A DNA stretch of 64,000 nucleotides. Origin: G965227875 sp965227875 (GTDB taxonomy: Bacteria; Pseudomonadota; Alphaproteobacteria; Rhizobiales; JAJFHC01). How positions within the stretch are numbered: the first letter of the stretch is position 1; the number at the start of each line of letters is the position of its first letter. Location: assembly GCA_965227875.1 (NCBI GenBank), contig OZ245783.1, positions 2,604,001 through 2,668,000 of the forward strand. Direction: 5' to 3'. The position numbers and the translations under genes are program-made. Shown piece after piece: positions 1 to 7,853 of this stretch. A model generated the notes under the pieces. The model was not told where the DNA came from. It did not search any database and worked only from the letters and a program-made list of their open reading frames with translations.

Positions 1-209
1 TCCGTGACCCGCTCGGGCAGCTCATCGAACTCGCCAACTACAAGTTCGAACCGCCGGAAGGCTACACCCATGCCGATGTGCTGCACGAGGCCCACCTGAT
101 CCGCACGTCGCGCGGCGACTACAACATCGCCGACGAGCATCTGGCCGACGCGATCGAGACCCTCGTCACGGCCGCCACCGGCAGCCTCTCCCGCCCCGAC
201 GACGACTGA
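1..209 (+). CDS. C-terminal part of a probable VOC (glyoxalase-fold) protein
   Basis: The gene enters from the left edge; the frame is open from base 3 and stops at the TGA at 207-209, leaving 68 residues. The visible part begins RDPLGQLIELANYKF, which fits the last beta-strand of vicinal-oxygen-chelate proteins, where a D-P-x-G-x-x-I-E pattern supplies the final metal-ligand glutamate. An acidic tail of about 45 residues follows and ends in three aspartates. Substrate and full length cannot be judged from this fragment. The VOC assignment rests on this single motif. Confidence 0.5.
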   Translation, partial: RDPLGQLIELANYKFEPPEGYTHADVLHEAHLIRTSRGDYNIADEHLADAIETLVTAATGSLSRPDDD

Positions 210-257
210 CCGCCGCCCTATCCCGGCCTCGGCCCGGCCGACACAGCCCTGCCGCCC

Positions 258-292
258 GCTGGATTCTGGCTTTCGCCGGAAATTCCGGCAAG
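258..292. repeat. Second intergenic repeat, copy 1
   Basis: The sequence gctggattctggctttcgcc followed by ggaaattccggca recurs almost exactly at 531-565. It contains the partial palindrome ccggctttcgccgg (tctggc in this copy) and lies just upstream of the ten-unit array. Confidence 0.7.
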
Positions 293-308
293 GCTACGTT
301 CGCACCGT

Positions 309-880
309 ACCCCCGGGGCGAAAGCCGGGGCCCACGCCACCTCAATCCTCCCGCATCCCCGGCGCAGGCCGGGCCTACGCGGCCTCAATCCTCCCGCATC
401 CTCGGCGCAGGCCGGGGCCCACGCGGCCTCACTCCTCCCGCACCCCCGGCGAAAGCCGGGGTCCATGCGGCCCCACGTTTTGGCGAGCCGGGAGATGCCA
501 GCACACGACCTCGCTGCACCCGCCCCGGCTGCCGCTGGATTCCGGCTTTCGCCGGAAATTCGGCATGGCCTTTAAACGCTCTGCACCCCCGGCAAAAGCC
601 ACAACTTCGGGCAAGGGATCAATCGTACCGCAACCCGGCGAAAGCCGGCCCCCACGCGCCGTCAATCCTCCCGCATCCCCAGCGCAGGCCGGGGTCCACG
701 TGGCCTCAAACCGCCCGCATCCTCGGCGCAGGCCGTTGCCCACGCGGCCTCAATCGCCCCGCATCCCCATCACGGGCCGGGGCCCACGCGGCCTTAAACC
801 GCCCGCATCACCGGCGCAGGCCGGGGTCCACGCGGCCTCAACCCACCCGCATCCCCGGCGAAGGCCGGGGTCCAGGTGGT
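309..880. repeat. Degenerate array of ten ~43-44 bp units with a palindromic core
   Basis: Ten related units begin near 309, 351, 394, 438, 629, 671, 715, 759, 803 and 847. A typical unit reads ccgcatccccggcgcaggcc, then ggggtccacgcggcctcaa, then a few C-rich bases. The core ccccggc-gca/gaa-gccgggg can fold into a hairpin with a 3-4 base loop. Units differ by several substitutions, mostly paired changes within the stem. The array is broken at 473-628 by unrelated sequence and a copy of a second repeat. It lacks the constant-repeat, variable-spacer structure of a CRISPR. Similar GC-rich hairpin repeats are common between genes in alphaproteobacteria. Confidence 0.85.
531..565. repeat. Second intergenic repeat, copy 2
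   Basis: Near-identical to 258-292, with gctggattccggctttcgcc followed by ggaaattcggca. It sits inside the gap that splits the ten-unit array, so the two repeat families are interleaved. Confidence 0.7.
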
Positions 881-965
881 GTCCCGGCTCACGCATGGCT
901 GCCATGTGCGGGGCGGGCTTGGCGGGTAGCCTTGCGGTTCCCGACCTGCAGGCAAGATCCTGACT

Positions 966-1874
966 GTGAAGATCCTCATAGAGCGGTGGCGAACCATTGC
1001 GCCCGTGCGCCGCGGCATCGTGCTCATGGCGCTGTCGACGGTGTTCATCGGCCTGATGCACGTGCTCATCCGCTATGTCTCCGCCGAGCTGCATCCCTTC
1101 CAGATCGCCTTCTTCCGCAACCTGTTCGGCCTTGCGCTCTTCCTGCCCTTCTTCGTCCGTTACGGGCTCGAGCCGCTGCGCACGACGCGCCTGCCCATGC
1201 ATGCCCTGCGCGGCGCGCTCAACATCGGCGCCATGCTGATGTACTTCATGGCGCTCGCCATCGCCCCGATCGCTGAGGTGACGGCACTGGGTTTCACCGC
1301 GCCCATCTTCGCCGCGCTCCTCGGTATTCTCATTCTCGGCGAGAAGGTCCGTTTCAGGCGCTGGGCGGCGATCGTGCTGGGGTTCGCCGGCACGCTGATC
1401 ATTCTCAGGCCGGGCTTCCAGGAGATCGGCCTTGGCCAGCTCCTGGTGGTCGGCTCCACGTTCCTGTGGGGGATCACGCTCATCGTCATCAAGCAGCTCG
1501 GGCGCACCGAGTCGAGCATCACCATCACGATCTACATGAACCTGCTGCTGTCGGTCTTCTCGCTCGTGCCCGCCATACTCGTGTGGCGCATGCCGACCAT
1601 GGAGGCCTGGGGACTCCTGTTCCTTCTCGGTATCCTCGGCACGCTGGGCCAGGTCGCCATCGCGCAGTCGCTCAAGGAGGCCGACGCCGGCGTCGTCATG
1701 CCGCTCGATTTCCTCAAGCTCGTCTGGGTCTCGATCTTCGGCTGGTTCCTCTTCGGCGAGGGGCTCGACATCTTCGTATGGGTGGGCGCCGGCATCGTGC
1801 TCGGCAGCGCCTCCTACATCGCCTACCGCGAAAGCCGGCTGGGCAAGCCGACAGTGAGGCCCCAGGAAGGCTAG
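966..1874 (+). CDS. EamA/DMT-family drug/metabolite transporter
   Basis: A 302-residue integral membrane protein with about ten hydrophobic helices arranged as two EamA repeats, roughly residues 14-143 and 155-288. The usual end of an EamA repeat is visible as GEKVRFRRWAAIVLGFAGTL, a LGEx(4-6)W-x(5)-GxxL-type pattern, and again near FGEGLDIFVWVGAGIVLGS. The start is a GTG at 966; no closer ATG fits the first helix. Family members export amino acids, nucleobases or other small metabolites, but the substrate here cannot be read from sequence. It stands alone between the repeat region and the next gene, 160 bp away. Confidence 0.85.
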   Translation: MKILIERWRTIAPVRRGIVLMALSTVFIGLMHVLIRYVSAELHPFQIAFFRNLFGLALFLPFFVRYGLEPLRTTRLPMHALRGALNIGAMLMYFMALAIAPIAEVTALGFTAPIFAALLGILILGEKVRFRRWAAIVLGFAGTLIILRPGFQEIGLGQLLVVGSTFLWGITLIVIKQLGRTESSITITIYMNLLLSVFSLVPAILVWRMPTMEAWGLLFLLGILGTLGQVAIAQSLKEADAGVVMPLDFLKLVWVSIFGWFLFGEGLDIFVWVGAGIVLGSASYIAYRESRLGKPTVRPQEG

Positions 1875-2033
1875 CGCAGGTCGTCCCTCACGAAGCCGTG
1901 AACGCGCCACCCGACGTCATTGGCCGTCCGGCCCTACGCATTTGCGCCGAAGTGCCCTATCTTCTCTTCCATGTTCATCCGCGCCGGTCCGGCCGGCCGC
2001 GCAGACAGCCTGATCGAAAAGGAGAACGCACCC

Positions 2034-2519
2034 ATGTCAGCCGTTTTCTTCACCCGCCGCTCCCTTCTCGCCGCCGGCGGCGCACTCGTTGCGGCCGGGG
2101 CTTCGCAGCGGATCGTCCCCGCCGTCGCCAGCGTGGCGCCGACGCCCTCCATGCGCGGCGGGTCCAACAATTACATCCCCGGCGCACCGGTCGTGCAACG
2201 GATCGGCGGCGGTGGCTTCTGGATGACCGGCACCGTGCGCCGCGCGGGCGACGGCGCTCCGCTGGCCGGCCAGCGCATCCAGATCTGGGCCCACACGACC
2301 GAGGGCTACGAGAGCGATCCGCACAGCCACGGTGCCACGCTCACCGACGCCAATGGCGAGTTCCGTCTGGAAATGCCGCAGATCGTGCCGACGTTCGGGC
2401 AGCCGCATGGCCATCTCGCCTATGACAGCGGCGACTTCAAGACCGTCTTCCTGCGGCCCGTCATGCCGAGCGCGAAGGACAAGACCCTGAGCGCCCATTT
2501 CGTCCTTGAGCCTGCCTGA
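2034..2519 (+). CDS. Tat-exported intradiol-dioxygenase-like protein
   Basis: 161 residues from the ATG at 2034, preceded by a good ribosome site (aaaggag). The N-terminus has a twin-arginine-type signal (FTRRSLLAAGGALVAAGAS), suggesting export of a folded protein. The rest resembles the beta-sandwich of protocatechuate/catechol dioxygenases and their relatives: GxVxxxxGxPLAGQRIQIW, then HSHGATLTDANGEFRLEMP. It is shorter than the enzymes (about 200-240 residues), and the usual two Tyr and two His iron ligands cannot all be assigned. It overlaps the downstream membrane gene by 14 bp, so the two probably act together. Catalysis is uncertain; it could be a structural or binding protein. Confidence 0.6.
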   Translation: MSAVFFTRRSLLAAGGALVAAGASQRIVPAVASVAPTPSMRGGSNNYIPGAPVVQRIGGGGFWMTGTVRRAGDGAPLAGQRIQIWAHTTEGYESDPHSHGATLTDANGEFRLEMPQIVPTFGQPHGHLAYDSGDFKTVFLRPVMPSAKDKTLSAHFVLEPA

Positions 2520-3141
2520 CCGCAGCCAAGCCGGACAGGGGGCTCCGGCGGACCGGTCGCGCGCCCGCGCGGTTCTCGTCTGGACCGCGCTCGTAGCCGC
2601 GATCGCCGTGCCGATCGCCTTTGCGGCGACCAGCCCTCAGCTGGCCTGGCGCGGACCCGTCTACATCGTGGCGGGTCTTGCGGGCGTTGCCGCCATGGCG
2701 CTGCTGCTCGTCCAGCCCCTGCTCATCGCCAATGTTCTGCCGGGTCTTTCGGCCCTCAGGAGCCGCCGCCTCCACCGGTGGACCGGCGGCTTTCTCGTCG
2801 CCGCGGTGGTCGTCCACCTCGCAGGACTGTGGATCACCAGCCCGCCCGACGTTATCGATGCGCTTGTTTTCAATTCGCCCACGCCGTTTTCGCCCTGGGG
2901 CGTCGTCGCCATGTGGGCCGTCTTCGCCGCGGCCCTCCTCGCCGTGCTCCGGCGCCGTTTGCGGTTGAGCCCGCGGACCTGGCGCCTCGGCCACGTGGCC
3001 CTGGTGACGGTCACCGTCATCGGCAGTACCGTCCACGCCCTGCTGATCGTGGGGACCATGGAGACCCTGTCGAAGGCCGTTCTCTGCGCCCTGGTCGTTG
3101 CGGCGACGGCATGGGCCGTCTACGGGCTGTGGCGGCGGTAG
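2506..3141 (+). CDS. Ferric-reductase-like transmembrane haem protein
   Basis: 211 residues starting at a TTG inside the end of the previous gene. Six hydrophobic helices are visible. Two His pairs with identical spacing, H90/H104 and H163/H177, match the H-x13-H pattern by which ferric reductase and NADPH-oxidase membrane domains hold two stacked b-type haems. No FAD or NAD domain follows, so it would need a separate electron donor. The tight overlap with the exported dioxygenase-like protein suggests translational coupling and a periplasmic redox function. Family assignment is good; the physiological acceptor is unknown. Confidence 0.7.
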   Translation: MSLPDRSQAGQGAPADRSRARAVLVWTALVAAIAVPIAFAATSPQLAWRGPVYIVAGLAGVAAMALLLVQPLLIANVLPGLSALRSRRLHRWTGGFLVAAVVVHLAGLWITSPPDVIDALVFNSPTPFSPWGVVAMWAVFAAALLAVLRRRLRLSPRTWRLGHVALVTVTVIGSTVHALLIVGTMETLSKAVLCALVVAATAWAVYGLWRR

Positions 3142-3175
3142 GGCGTCACGCGGCGCCGATCCGCGCGCACCCGTG

Positions 3176-3547
3176 TCAATGATCGAAGCTCTGGATCTCG
3201 ATCACGTAGCCGTTCGGGTCGCGGGAGAAGAAGCTGTAGATGCCGAATTTCTCCAGCCGTTCCGGCGGGCCGCGCAGTTCCGCCCCGCGCGCCTTCAACA
3301 ACGTGTACCACCCGTCGACATCATCCGTGACCAGCGTGATCATGCCCCCGGCCGGTTCCACGACCCGGTCCTCGAACGCCAGACAGACCCCGATGGACGC
3401 CCGCCCGCCGGTGAGGAATATCCGCGCCGCGCCCTCGTCGCGCTCAAGCTCGAGGCCGAGCACGTCGCGGTAATAGGCGCAGGTTCCCTCCAGGTCGTGC
3501 GTATAGACCCAGGTGATCTGCTGTTTGAGTTCGGGGCGAAGGGTCAT
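3176..3547 (-). CDS. VOC-family (glyoxalase-fold) protein
   Basis: 123 residues from the ATG at 3547, which fits the usual single-domain length; an upstream start at 3592 would run into zur. The fold pattern is clear: ITWVYTHDLEGTCAYYRDVLGL at the start (strand, helix, strand), PAGGMITLVTDDVDGWYTLL in the middle, and SRDPNGYVIEIQSF with the final glutamate at the end. The first metal-ligand His of many glyoxalases is replaced in this protein. It lies 20 bp after zur on the same strand and could be the last gene of the znuCB-zur transcript. The substrate is unknown. Confidence 0.75.
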   Translation of the reverse strand: MTLRPELKQQITWVYTHDLEGTCAYYRDVLGLELERDEGAARIFLTGGRASIGVCLAFEDRVVEPAGGMITLVTDDVDGWYTLLKARGAELRGPPERLEKFGIYSFFSRDPNGYVIEIQSFDH

Positions 3548-3567
3548 GGACTGAACCAGCGTCGATC

Positions 3568-3978
3568 CTACCGCCTTTCGCAGGTGCCGCACGCGCCACG
3601 CAGCTCGATCGTCGTCTTCCGCAGGGCGAATTCCGCGTCGCGGGCGAGCACGTTGAGGCGTTGCGTCAGCTTGTCGTCGGAGATCTCGTCGACCTGCCCG
3701 CAGGCCTCGCAGATCATGAAGGCGGTGAACTGATGGGTCTCGCAGTCCGGTTGGCGGCAGGCGACGAAGGCGTTCAGGCTCTCCAGCCTGTGGACGAGCC
3801 CGAACTCCACCAGCTTGTCGAGCGCGCGATAGACCTGGAGCGGCGCCCTGAACCCGTGCTCCCTCAACTGATCGAGGATTGTGTAGGCGCTCAACGGGCC
3901 GTCGGCCTTGGACAGTTGCCCCATGACGAGCGACTGGTTTTTGGTCAGGTCGGTTGTCGCGTGGACGTGCTCGTTCAT
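3568..3978 (-). CDS. zur: Zinc uptake regulator Zur (Fur family)
   Basis: 136 residues from the ATG at 3978, with ribosome site aaagga upstream and the start overlapping the znuB stop as ATGA. The N-terminal half is a winged helix (ILDQLREHGFRAPLQVYRALDKL). The C-terminal half holds the structural zinc cysteines: CEACG about two-thirds along and CGTC at the extreme end. The stretch THQFTAFMICEACGQVDEI is typical of Zur rather than Fur or PerR. The genomic link to znuB and znuC supports this. It should repress zinc uptake under zinc sufficiency by binding the dyads between znuC and znuA, and so would also repress its own operon. Confidence 0.92.
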   Translation of the reverse strand: MNEHVHATTDLTKNQSLVMGQLSKADGPLSAYTILDQLREHGFRAPLQVYRALDKLVEFGLVHRLESLNAFVACRQPDCETHQFTAFMICEACGQVDEISDDKLTQRLNVLARDAEFALRKTTIELRGACGTCERR

Positions 3979-4826
3979 GACCGCGTTCCTTTCAGGGCTT
4001 CGGTGTTTCTGTCGTCGCCGCGCTTGCGCAACCCGCCCGACAGCCGCGCCAGGGGGAGGAGAGAGACGACGAAGAGCAGGAGTGCTGCGACGACGATGCT
4101 CGGACCGGCCGGCGTATCCCATTCGAGCGAGCCGAACAGGCCGCCCAGCACCCCCAGGGCGCCGATGACGGACGCCAGCACGGCCATCTGTTCCGGGCCG
4201 CTGGCGAACCGGCGCGCGGCCGCAGCCGGAATGATCAGCAACGCGGTGATCAGCAGGACGCCGACGATCTTCATCGAGATCGCGATGACCGCGGCCAGCA
4301 GCAGCATGAAGACGAAATTGGCCCGTTCCGGATTGACGCCTTCGGCCTGGGCCAGTTCGTGGTTCACGGTCCCCGCGAAGAGCGGCCGCCAGATCGCCGC
4401 GAGGAGGGCGAGCACGGCAATGCCGCCCGCCCAGATCACGACGATATCGGTCTTCGTCACCGCCAGAATGTCACCGAACAGGAATCCCATCAGGTCTATC
4501 CGTATCCATGTCATGAACGCCAGGACGACCAGCCCGATCGCCAGCGCGGAATGCGACAGGAGGCCGAGCAGGGCATCGGACGACAGCGCCGCCCGTCGCT
4601 GCAGCAGGAGAAGGGCGATCGATATGCAGCCCGATACCGCGAACACCGCAATCATGATGTTGACTTCGAAGAGAAAGGCAAGGGCCACGCCCAGCAATCC
4701 GGCATGCGCGAGCGTATCGCCGAAATAGGCCAGCCGCCGCCAGACGATGAAGCAGCCCAGGGGGCCGGCGACCACGGCGACGCCGACGCCCGCCAGTATC
4801 GCCCTGGTGAAGAAGTCGTCAAACAT
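3975..4826 (-). CDS. znuB: Zinc ABC transporter permease ZnuB
   Basis: 283 residues from the ATG at 4826 (MFDDFFTRAILAGVGVAVVA). A longer open frame upstream merely overlaps znuC out of frame. About eight hydrophobic helices, with GCFIVWRRLAYFGDTLAHAG near the N-terminus, the signature of the ABC-3 metal permease family. It overlaps znuC by 8 bp upstream and zur by 4 bp downstream, so the three genes form one translationally coupled unit. It would form the inner-membrane channel for Zn2+ delivered by ZnuA. Confidence 0.92.
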   Translation of the reverse strand: MFDDFFTRAILAGVGVAVVAGPLGCFIVWRRLAYFGDTLAHAGLLGVALAFLFEVNIMIAVFAVSGCISIALLLLQRRAALSSDALLGLLSHSALAIGLVVLAFMTWIRIDLMGFLFGDILAVTKTDIVVIWAGGIAVLALLAAIWRPLFAGTVNHELAQAEGVNPERANFVFMLLLAAVIAISMKIVGVLLITALLIIPAAAARRFASGPEQMAVLASVIGALGVLGGLFGSLEWDTPAGPSIVVAALLLFVVSLLPLARLSGGLRKRGDDRNTEALKGTRS

Positions 4827-5706
4827 CCCGTTTCTCCCCGCTGCCCCCGGCGGCGTCTGAAATGTCCTCCCGGCCTTCGTGACCGTGACCATGATCGTGG
4901 TCATGATCATGATCGTGGGCGCCGTCGCCGGGGTGACAGTGGTCGGTGATCGTGCCGTCCGCGTGCCGGACCCGTCCGTCCGGCAAGTGCGTATGGTCGT
5001 GGTTGTGCTCGTAGACCGCAAGTGCGGAGGCTGCCCGGGGGCCGAAGAGCGCCTTGTACTCGGGACTTTCCGCAACGGTCGTGGGCGCCCCCGAGCAGCA
5101 CACATGCCCGTTCAGGCAGATCACGCGGTCCGTTGCCGCCATCACCACGTGCAGGTCGTGGGAGATGAGCAGGATGCCGCAACGCAGCCGGTCGCGTATG
5201 CTCCTGATTAGGTCGTAGAGTTCGATCTCGCCGGTGAAGTCGACACCCTGGACCGGTTCGTCGAGAACCAGGACGTCGGGTTTGAGCGCAATGGCCCGCG
5301 CCAGCAGGACACGCTGGAACTCTCCGCCCGACAGGGTCCGGACTTCCGAGCCCGCCAGGTGAAGCGTGCCCGTCCGGGTCATCGCGTCCACGGCCTCGCT
5401 GTCGGACACGGGCCGGGTGAGCGAAAGGAAGCGGCGAACCGAAAGCGGCAGCGTCCAGTCGATCGAGAGCTTCTGCGGCACATAGGCGATGCGAAGCGCC
5501 GGATTGCGGCTCACCGAACCTTCGGACGGTTTCATGATGCCGAGCGCCAGCTTGGCGGTCGTCGTCTTGCCCGAACCGTTCGGCCCGATCAGGGTCACGA
5601 TCTCGCCTGCGTCGATGGTCATGGAGACGCCGCGAACCAGCCATCGGCCGGCCCGTGACACGCCGACGTCGTTCAGCGTGATGAGCGGTTCAATACGTTT
5701 CAGCAT
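4819..5706 (-). CDS. znuC: Zinc ABC transporter ATPase ZnuC with a His-rich tail
   Basis: 295 residues from the ATG at 5706. The ATPase motifs are all present: Walker A GPNGSGKTT, the Q-loop region YVPQKL, signature LSGGEFQR, Walker B VLVLDEP and the switch His in LISHDLH. It is longer than a minimal ZnuC because of a C-terminal extension rich in His, Asp and Gly (HNHDHTH, then CHPGDGAHDHDHDHDHGHGH). Such a cytosolic tail could bind zinc and act as a sensor or chaperone, which is inference. It is the first gene of znuC-znuB-zur and is divergent from znuA across the operator at 5765-5803. Confidence 0.92.
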   Translation of the reverse strand: MLKRIEPLITLNDVGVSRAGRWLVRGVSMTIDAGEIVTLIGPNGSGKTTTAKLALGIMKPSEGSVSRNPALRIAYVPQKLSIDWTLPLSVRRFLSLTRPVSDSEAVDAMTRTGTLHLAGSEVRTLSGGEFQRVLLARAIALKPDVLVLDEPVQGVDFTGEIELYDLIRSIRDRLRCGILLISHDLHVVMAATDRVICLNGHVCCSGAPTTVAESPEYKALFGPRAASALAVYEHNHDHTHLPDGRVRHADGTITDHCHPGDGAHDHDHDHDHGHGHEGREDISDAAGGSGEKRDV

Positions 5707-5764
5707 GGTTCGAAGCACCCGCCTGTCGGATACCGGAATATGTGGTTGCGCATGCTTATTGCAC

Positions 5765-5803
5765 ACGTTATACCGTAACACAATAACAGCAACTGTATAA
5801 CGT
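5765..5803. promoter_or_regulatory. Probable Zur operator between znuC and znuA
   Basis: The 133-bp gap between the divergent znuC and znuA genes is AT-rich compared with its surroundings. It contains gttataccgtaac (arms gtta/taac) at 5767-5779 and inverted octamers acgttata (5765-5772) and tataacgt (5796-5803). The gttata...taac arrangement resembles known alphaproteobacterial Zur boxes, and the repressor gene lies in the same operon. One site could serve both promoters. No binding has been shown. Confidence 0.65.
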
Positions 5804-5839
5804 CACACTCCAGAACCTCTCGAAAAACCGGAGATCGAA

Positions 5840-7021
5840 ATGCGTCTCGTCAAGTCCCTTTTCCTTGCCTCCACCCTGCTCGCATCGACCGCGCTTGCCG
5901 CGCGGGCCGACGTCAACGTGGTGGCATCGATCAAGCCTGTGCACTCCCTTGTCGCGGCGGTCATGAAGGGGATCGGCGAACCCGGTCTGATCGTCGACGG
6001 GGCCGGCTCGCCGCATACTTACGCGATGAAGCCGTCCCAGGCGGCCATGCTGCAGAAGGCCGACGTGGTCTTCTGGATCGGGCACGAACTGGAGGCGTTT
6101 CTCGAAAAGCCGCTGGAGGCGATCGCCTCGAAGGCGAAGACCGTCGAACTGATCGATTCGCACGGCCTGGTGAAGCTGAAGCTGCGCGAAGGCGGGGCGT
6201 TCGAGGCCCATGCTCATGACGACCACGACGACCACGGGCATGACGATCACGACAAGAAGGCCGAGAAAGACCACGACGACCACGGGCATGACGATCACGA
6301 CAAGAAGGCCGAGAAGGACCACGACGGCCACGGGCACGACGATCACGACAAGAAGGCCGAGAAGGATCACGACGACCACGGGCACGACGATCACGACAAG
6401 AAGGCCGAGAAGGATCATGACGGCGAAGGGCACGACGATCATGACAAGAAGGCCGAGAACGACCACGGCGACCACGATCATGACGACCACGCGCACGGCG
6501 CGTTCGATGTCCATGTCTGGCTCGACCCCGTGAACGCCAAGGCGCTCGTTCACGAAATCGAGGAAACCCTCGCAGGGGCGGATCCCGCGAATGCGGCGGC
6601 CTATGAGGCCAATGCGAAGGAGGTCATGAGCCGCCTCGACGCGCTGACCGGGCAGGTCGCCGCCGAGCTCGAGCCCGTAAAGGGCAAGGGGTTCATCGTT
6701 TTCCATGACGCGTACCGGAGTTTCGAGAACCGCTTCGGCCTCACCGCGTCGGGCTCGATCACGGTGTCGCCCGAAGTCATGCCCGGCGCGGAGCGTGTCA
6801 GGGAACTGCGCGCGAAGGTGAAGGAACTTGGGGCAACCTGTGTCTTCTCCGAACCGCAATTCGAGCCCAAGTTGATCTCGACCGTCACGGAAGGCACGTC
6901 CGCCAGGGCCGGCGTCCTCGATCCCCTCGGGGCGTCGATCGAGAACGGGCCGGATCTCTATTTCACGCTGATCCGGAACATGGCCACGTCCTTCCGCACC
7001 TGCATGGCGGAAGCCAGCTGA
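5840..7021 (+). CDS. znuA: Periplasmic zinc-binding protein ZnuA with His-rich tandem repeats
   Basis: 393 residues with a ribosome site (ggag) before the ATG and a signal peptide of about 23 residues ending ALAARA. The cluster A-I solute-binding fold is clear: SIKPVHSLVAAVM at residues 30-42, then SPHTYAMKPSQ with ligand His59, VHVWLDPVNAK with a second His after the loop, and FIVFHDAYRSFENRFGL with the third. The His-rich loop (about residues 123-220) is expanded by five 16-residue repeats, making the protein longer than typical ZnuA (about 310). The loop is thought to scavenge or sense zinc. It delivers Zn2+ to ZnuBC and is divergent from znuC. Confidence 0.95.
   Translation: MRLVKSLFLASTLLASTALAARADVNVVASIKPVHSLVAAVMKGIGEPGLIVDGAGSPHTYAMKPSQAAMLQKADVVFWIGHELEAFLEKPLEAIASKAKTVELIDSHGLVKLKLREGGAFEAHAHDDHDDHGHDDHDKKAEKDHDDHGHDDHDKKAEKDHDGHGHDDHDKKAEKDHDDHGHDDHDKKAEKDHDGEGHDDHDKKAENDHGDHDHDDHAHGAFDVHVWLDPVNAKALVHEIEETLAGADPANAAAYEANAKEVMSRLDALTGQVAAELEPVKGKGFIVFHDAYRSFENRFGLTASGSITVSPEVMPGAERVRELRAKVKELGATCVFSEPQFEPKLISTVTEGTSARAGVLDPLGASIENGPDLYFTLIRNMATSFRTCMAEAS
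6227..6466 (+). repeat. Five 48-bp tandem repeats within znuA
   Basis: Five consecutive 48-bp units (6227, 6275, 6323, 6371 and 6419 onward), followed by a degraded sixth up to about 6490. Each unit codes for 16 residues of the form DDHGHDDHDKKAEKDH. Units are nearly identical at the DNA level, differing at a few silent and Asp/Gly/Glu positions, which points to recent expansion by slippage or unequal crossing-over. Each unit adds about five histidines. Confidence 0.95.
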
Positions 7022-7132
7022 GCGCCAGGGCCCGCACGCAACGCGATATCGGCAAGCGCCCGGTCGCTGCATCGGCGGACAGGTCCGGCTGCCTGAGGTA
7101 CACTGCGCGGCCGCAACCCGGAGGACTTGAGC

Positions 7133-7768
7133 ATGTACAGGTTGTTCTATGCGCCCGAGAGCGCGTCGATGGGGGTCCGGGTGATGCTGGAGGAAATCGG
7201 CGTCGCCTACGAACTGATCGACACGACCATCGACAGGACGATGCCGCGTCCGCCGGAGCAGCTCGCCGTCAATCCCAACGGTTGGGTGCCGGTGCTCCTC
7301 TGGGACGAAGGCGCGATGTACGAGTGTGCCGCGATCGCCATGTTCCTCGGCGACCGGCACCCCGAGGCGAACCTGGCGCCGGGAGTGAACGATCCCGCCC
7401 GGGCGCTCTTCCTGCAGACCCTGGTCTATTTCTCCAGCTCGGTGCAGAACGCCTATCAACTCACCTATTATCCGGACCGCTTCGTGGATTCTCCCGCCGA
7501 CGAGGCGAGCGCGGTGCGGCGCGGCAACCGCCGCCTGCGGGAAACCTTGAAAGTCGTCGACGACCAGATCGGTGGCGGCGAATGGGTGCTCGGTGACAGG
7601 TTCAGCGCCGCGGACATCTACCTTTACATGCTCACGACCTGGTTGGACCCCGGCATGGAGCATCCGTCCCTGGACGAGTTCCCCGACGTGGCGCGGATCG
7701 CCAGTGCGGTGGAGAAGCGCCCGAGCGTCCGGAAGGTCTACCAAGACTGGATCGCCGATCCGAAATAG
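7133..7768 (+). CDS. Glutathione S-transferase family protein
   Basis: 211 residues from the ATG at 7133, with ggagg eight bases upstream; a TTG at 7127 is less likely. The N-terminal thioredoxin-like domain starts YRLFYAPESASMGVRVMLEEIG and includes NPNGWVPVLL with the cis-proline, then YECAAIAMFL for the glutathione gamma-glutamyl contact. The C-terminal helical domain includes WVLGDRFSAADIYLYML, the N-capping box typical of GSTs. It would be a cytosolic glutathione-dependent transferase or reductase of unknown substrate. It has no operon partner. Confidence 0.85.
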   Translation: MYRLFYAPESASMGVRVMLEEIGVAYELIDTTIDRTMPRPPEQLAVNPNGWVPVLLWDEGAMYECAAIAMFLGDRHPEANLAPGVNDPARALFLQTLVYFSSSVQNAYQLTYYPDRFVDSPADEASAVRRGNRRLRETLKVVDDQIGGGEWVLGDRFSAADIYLYMLTTWLDPGMEHPSLDEFPDVARIASAVEKRPSVRKVYQDWIADPK

Positions 7769-7853
7769 CGAACGCAAGCCCCGGCGCGCCGGCGCCCCGC
7801 GCACGGCCGCATCGATGGACTTGCCTCGCGTTCGCTTATAGCCTTCCTGACCC

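Larger units (their letters stand above)
210..965. other. Non-coding, repeat-filled intergenic region
   Basis: About 750 bp with no convincing gene. It is filled with two families of short GC-rich palindromic repeats, listed separately. Short open frames on both strands here translate to low-complexity Arg/Pro/Gly/Ala strings that follow the repeat period, so I treat them as artefacts. The gene at 966 starts just after the last repeat. Confidence 0.8.

Noticed and set aside
309..880. CRISPR array
   Set aside because: The repeated part includes nearly the whole unit; there are no unique spacers of constant length, and no cas genes are nearby.
750..1910. 386-codon minus-strand open frame over the EamA gene
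   Set aside because: Antisense shadow of a clear transporter; composition is atypical and no domain is visible.
6210..6533. Second coding frame within the znuA repeats (Thr/Arg-rich)
   Set aside because: It only reflects the 48-bp repeat read in another frame.
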